Part shown: in pieces, positions 63,006-64,000 of the stretch
Layout of the letters: every line of letters starts with the position of its first letter
How positions within the stretch are numbered: the first letter of the stretch is position 1
From: Alphaproteobacteria bacterium
Lineage (GTDB): Bacteria; Pseudomonadota; Alphaproteobacteria; Micavibrionales; Micavibrionaceae
Length of the DNA stretch: 64,000 nucleotides
Direction: 5' to 3'
Assembly (NCBI GenBank): GCA_002401695.1
Contig: NVTV01000002.1
Span: 496,001-560,000, forward strand
Translations under genes and position numbers: made by a program
The notes under the pieces: model-generated
Seen by the model: only the letters and a program-made list of their open reading frames with translations
Told to the model about the DNA's origin: nothing
The model's database searches: none

Positions 63006-64000
63006 AAGCACCTATGTACGCTTGGCAATCGTTGTTATCTTTATTTTACCTTCTGCGTTGTTTCTTTTATCACTGAATAGAAATTATTCTGAGGACATTC
63101 ATAGAACGGAGAGGAAGATTCATGGTTTAGCTTATAATTCTGCCCTGTTTGATTTTATAATTTACCTTCAGGAATTTAGAGGCATTAACAATATGCACGT
63201 GGCGTATATATCAGATGATGGGTCACATATGAGTGTTGATGATCATAGCAAGCATGCTGTTATTGAAAATAAAATTACAACGGTGCTTGGCTCTCTGAAA
63301 TCCCAGAAAAATATTATAGCTCATTTAAGCGATGAGAACGTTCTGGATATAGGTTTGCAATGGGATATATTATCTGCTGAATACGATACAGTAATAAAAA
63401 ATGCATTAGAATCTTCACAAGAGAATGACTTTAAGAAAATAACCTCTATTATTGAGAGCGCTATAACACTTATCGACTATGTATCTATTACATCCGGGCT
63501 GGTTTTGGATGATTCCGCTCAACGTCACTATATTACTGATCTCAATATAAATATTTTACCGAAAGTATCCGAGCTTTTCGCACGTGTCCGAGGATTGGGG
63601 GTAGGGTATATCAATCACATAAGCCAATCGAAATCTACAGATGGGAGTTTTGTGTGGGGGCTGAATCAGGCCTATATCACTATGGTGCAAAATGACGCTG
63701 CGTTTAATCGGTCTATGCAAACTATTTTTCTTTATAATAATAACTTTAAACAAAAACTTTTGCATGCTTACAGAGACACGGTGCATAGTGACCGTGCGTT
63801 TGATGATGCCGTTGAAAACTTAATTGAGAACAATTCTTCAATTGACGAAAATGAGTTTTTTGACATTGCAACAGAGGCTATTCAAGGTCTTATTGATGTA
63901 TATCACCAATCAAAGGAAATATTAGATGAAGATCTACGGAAATTTATAGACCAAACTCGTTCTATACAAAAGATAGTGAACGGTTTTAGTGGCATAGCCT
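62992..64000 (+). CDS. Sensor-type membrane protein, 3' truncated by the window edge
   Basis: An open frame from ATG 62992 to the right edge (336 codons, no stop), overlapping the PhnD-like gene by 14 bp. One membrane helix (LAIVVIFILPSALFLLSL, about 11-28) is followed by a mostly helical extracytoplasmic region of about 300 residues. The segment SGLVLDDSAQRHYITDL (about 168-184), followed by a LPKVSELFARVRGLG block, resembles the ligand-binding part of many histidine kinases and chemoreceptors. The output domain lies beyond the window, so kinase, cyclase or chemoreceptor cannot be told apart. Placement after a binding-protein gene suggests the two form a receptor pair. Confidence 0.7.
   Translation, partial: MNFNKSTYVRLAIVVIFILPSALFLLSLNRNYSEDIHRTERKIHGLAYNSALFDFIIYLQEFRGINNMHVAYISDDGSHMSVDDHSKHAVIENKITTVLGSLKSQKNIIAHLSDENVLDIGLQWDILSAEYDTVIKNALESSQENDFKKITSIIESAITLIDYVSITSGLVLDDSAQRHYITDLNINILPKVSELFARVRGLGVGYINHISQSKSTDGSFVWGLNQAYITMVQNDAAFNRSMQTIFLYNNNFKQKLLHAYRDTVHSDRAFDDAVENLIENNSSIDENEFFDIATEAIQGLIDVYHQSKEILDEDLRKFIDQTRSIQKIVNGFSGIA

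Overview
The window is a gene-dense stretch of chromosome, almost certainly from an alphaproteobacterium with fairly low G+C (mid-40s percent by eye). The evidence is gene order and gene type: dxr-rseP-bamA-skp-lpxD-fabZ-lpxA-lpxI-lpxB; a fused ispDF; a PdhB that carries its own lipoyl domain; lpxI instead of lpxH; ntrYX-trkA followed by hfq-hflX-mazG; and a GTTC-N7-GTTC SOS box in front of lexA. I cannot fix the family. A Micavibrio-like or Rhodospirillales-like lineage is a guess. No insertion sequence, prophage or CRISPR array was seen.

Layout. 1-11.3 kb (+): envelope cluster with the MEP-pathway gene dxr (5' truncated by the window edge), two tandem site-2 proteases, bamA, skp and the lipid A genes, closed by a bidirectional terminator. 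11.3-17.1 kb: gltA and gltX (-), comEC (+) and lexA (-). 17.2-24.5 kb: tryptophan genes trpG-D-C and ppiD-trpE on the minus strand, split by an oppositely oriented divergent polysaccharide deacetylase gene. 24.6-31.4 kb (+): tpiA, secG, pyrG, kdsA, an unknown 138-residue gene, eno, a membrane-anchored YqgE/AlgH relative and ftsB. 31.5-41.5 kb (+): pyruvate dehydrogenase genes (pdhA, pdhB, pdhC, lpd) and lipA, interleaved with small genes: a two-helix membrane protein coupled to both neighbours, a secreted protein, a LOG-like protein and a stand-alone MbcA/ParS-type antitoxin domain. 41.5-43.7 kb (-): ispDF, pgpA and cinA. 43.8-52.1 kb (+): ntrY, ntrX, trkA, murI, a HAD phosphatase, hfq and hflX. 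52.1-56.3 kb (-): mazG, a FabD-like acyltransferase and a fused alpha-beta 2-oxoacid dehydrogenase E1. 56.3-60 kb (+): gcdH, ispG and ald. 60.1-64 kb: tRNA-Asp with a partial duplicate of its 3' half, a rhodanese (-), then a three-gene set (cysteine-poor redoxin-fold protein, PhnD-like binding protein, sensor-type membrane protein) that runs off the window.

How it fits together. Most genes are housekeeping: outer-membrane assembly and lipid A/Kdo precursors, isoprenoid precursors (dxr, ispDF, ispG), glycolysis into acetyl-CoA and citrate (tpiA, eno, pdh, gltA), lipoate, SOS control and RNA-based regulation. The parts that deserve a second look are the small genes inside the pdh operon, the E1 plus acyltransferase pair in which the acyltransferase lacks the malonate-binding arginine, a parS-like palindrome upstream of lpxA, the tRNA-Asp scar, and the binding-protein/sensor module at the right edge.
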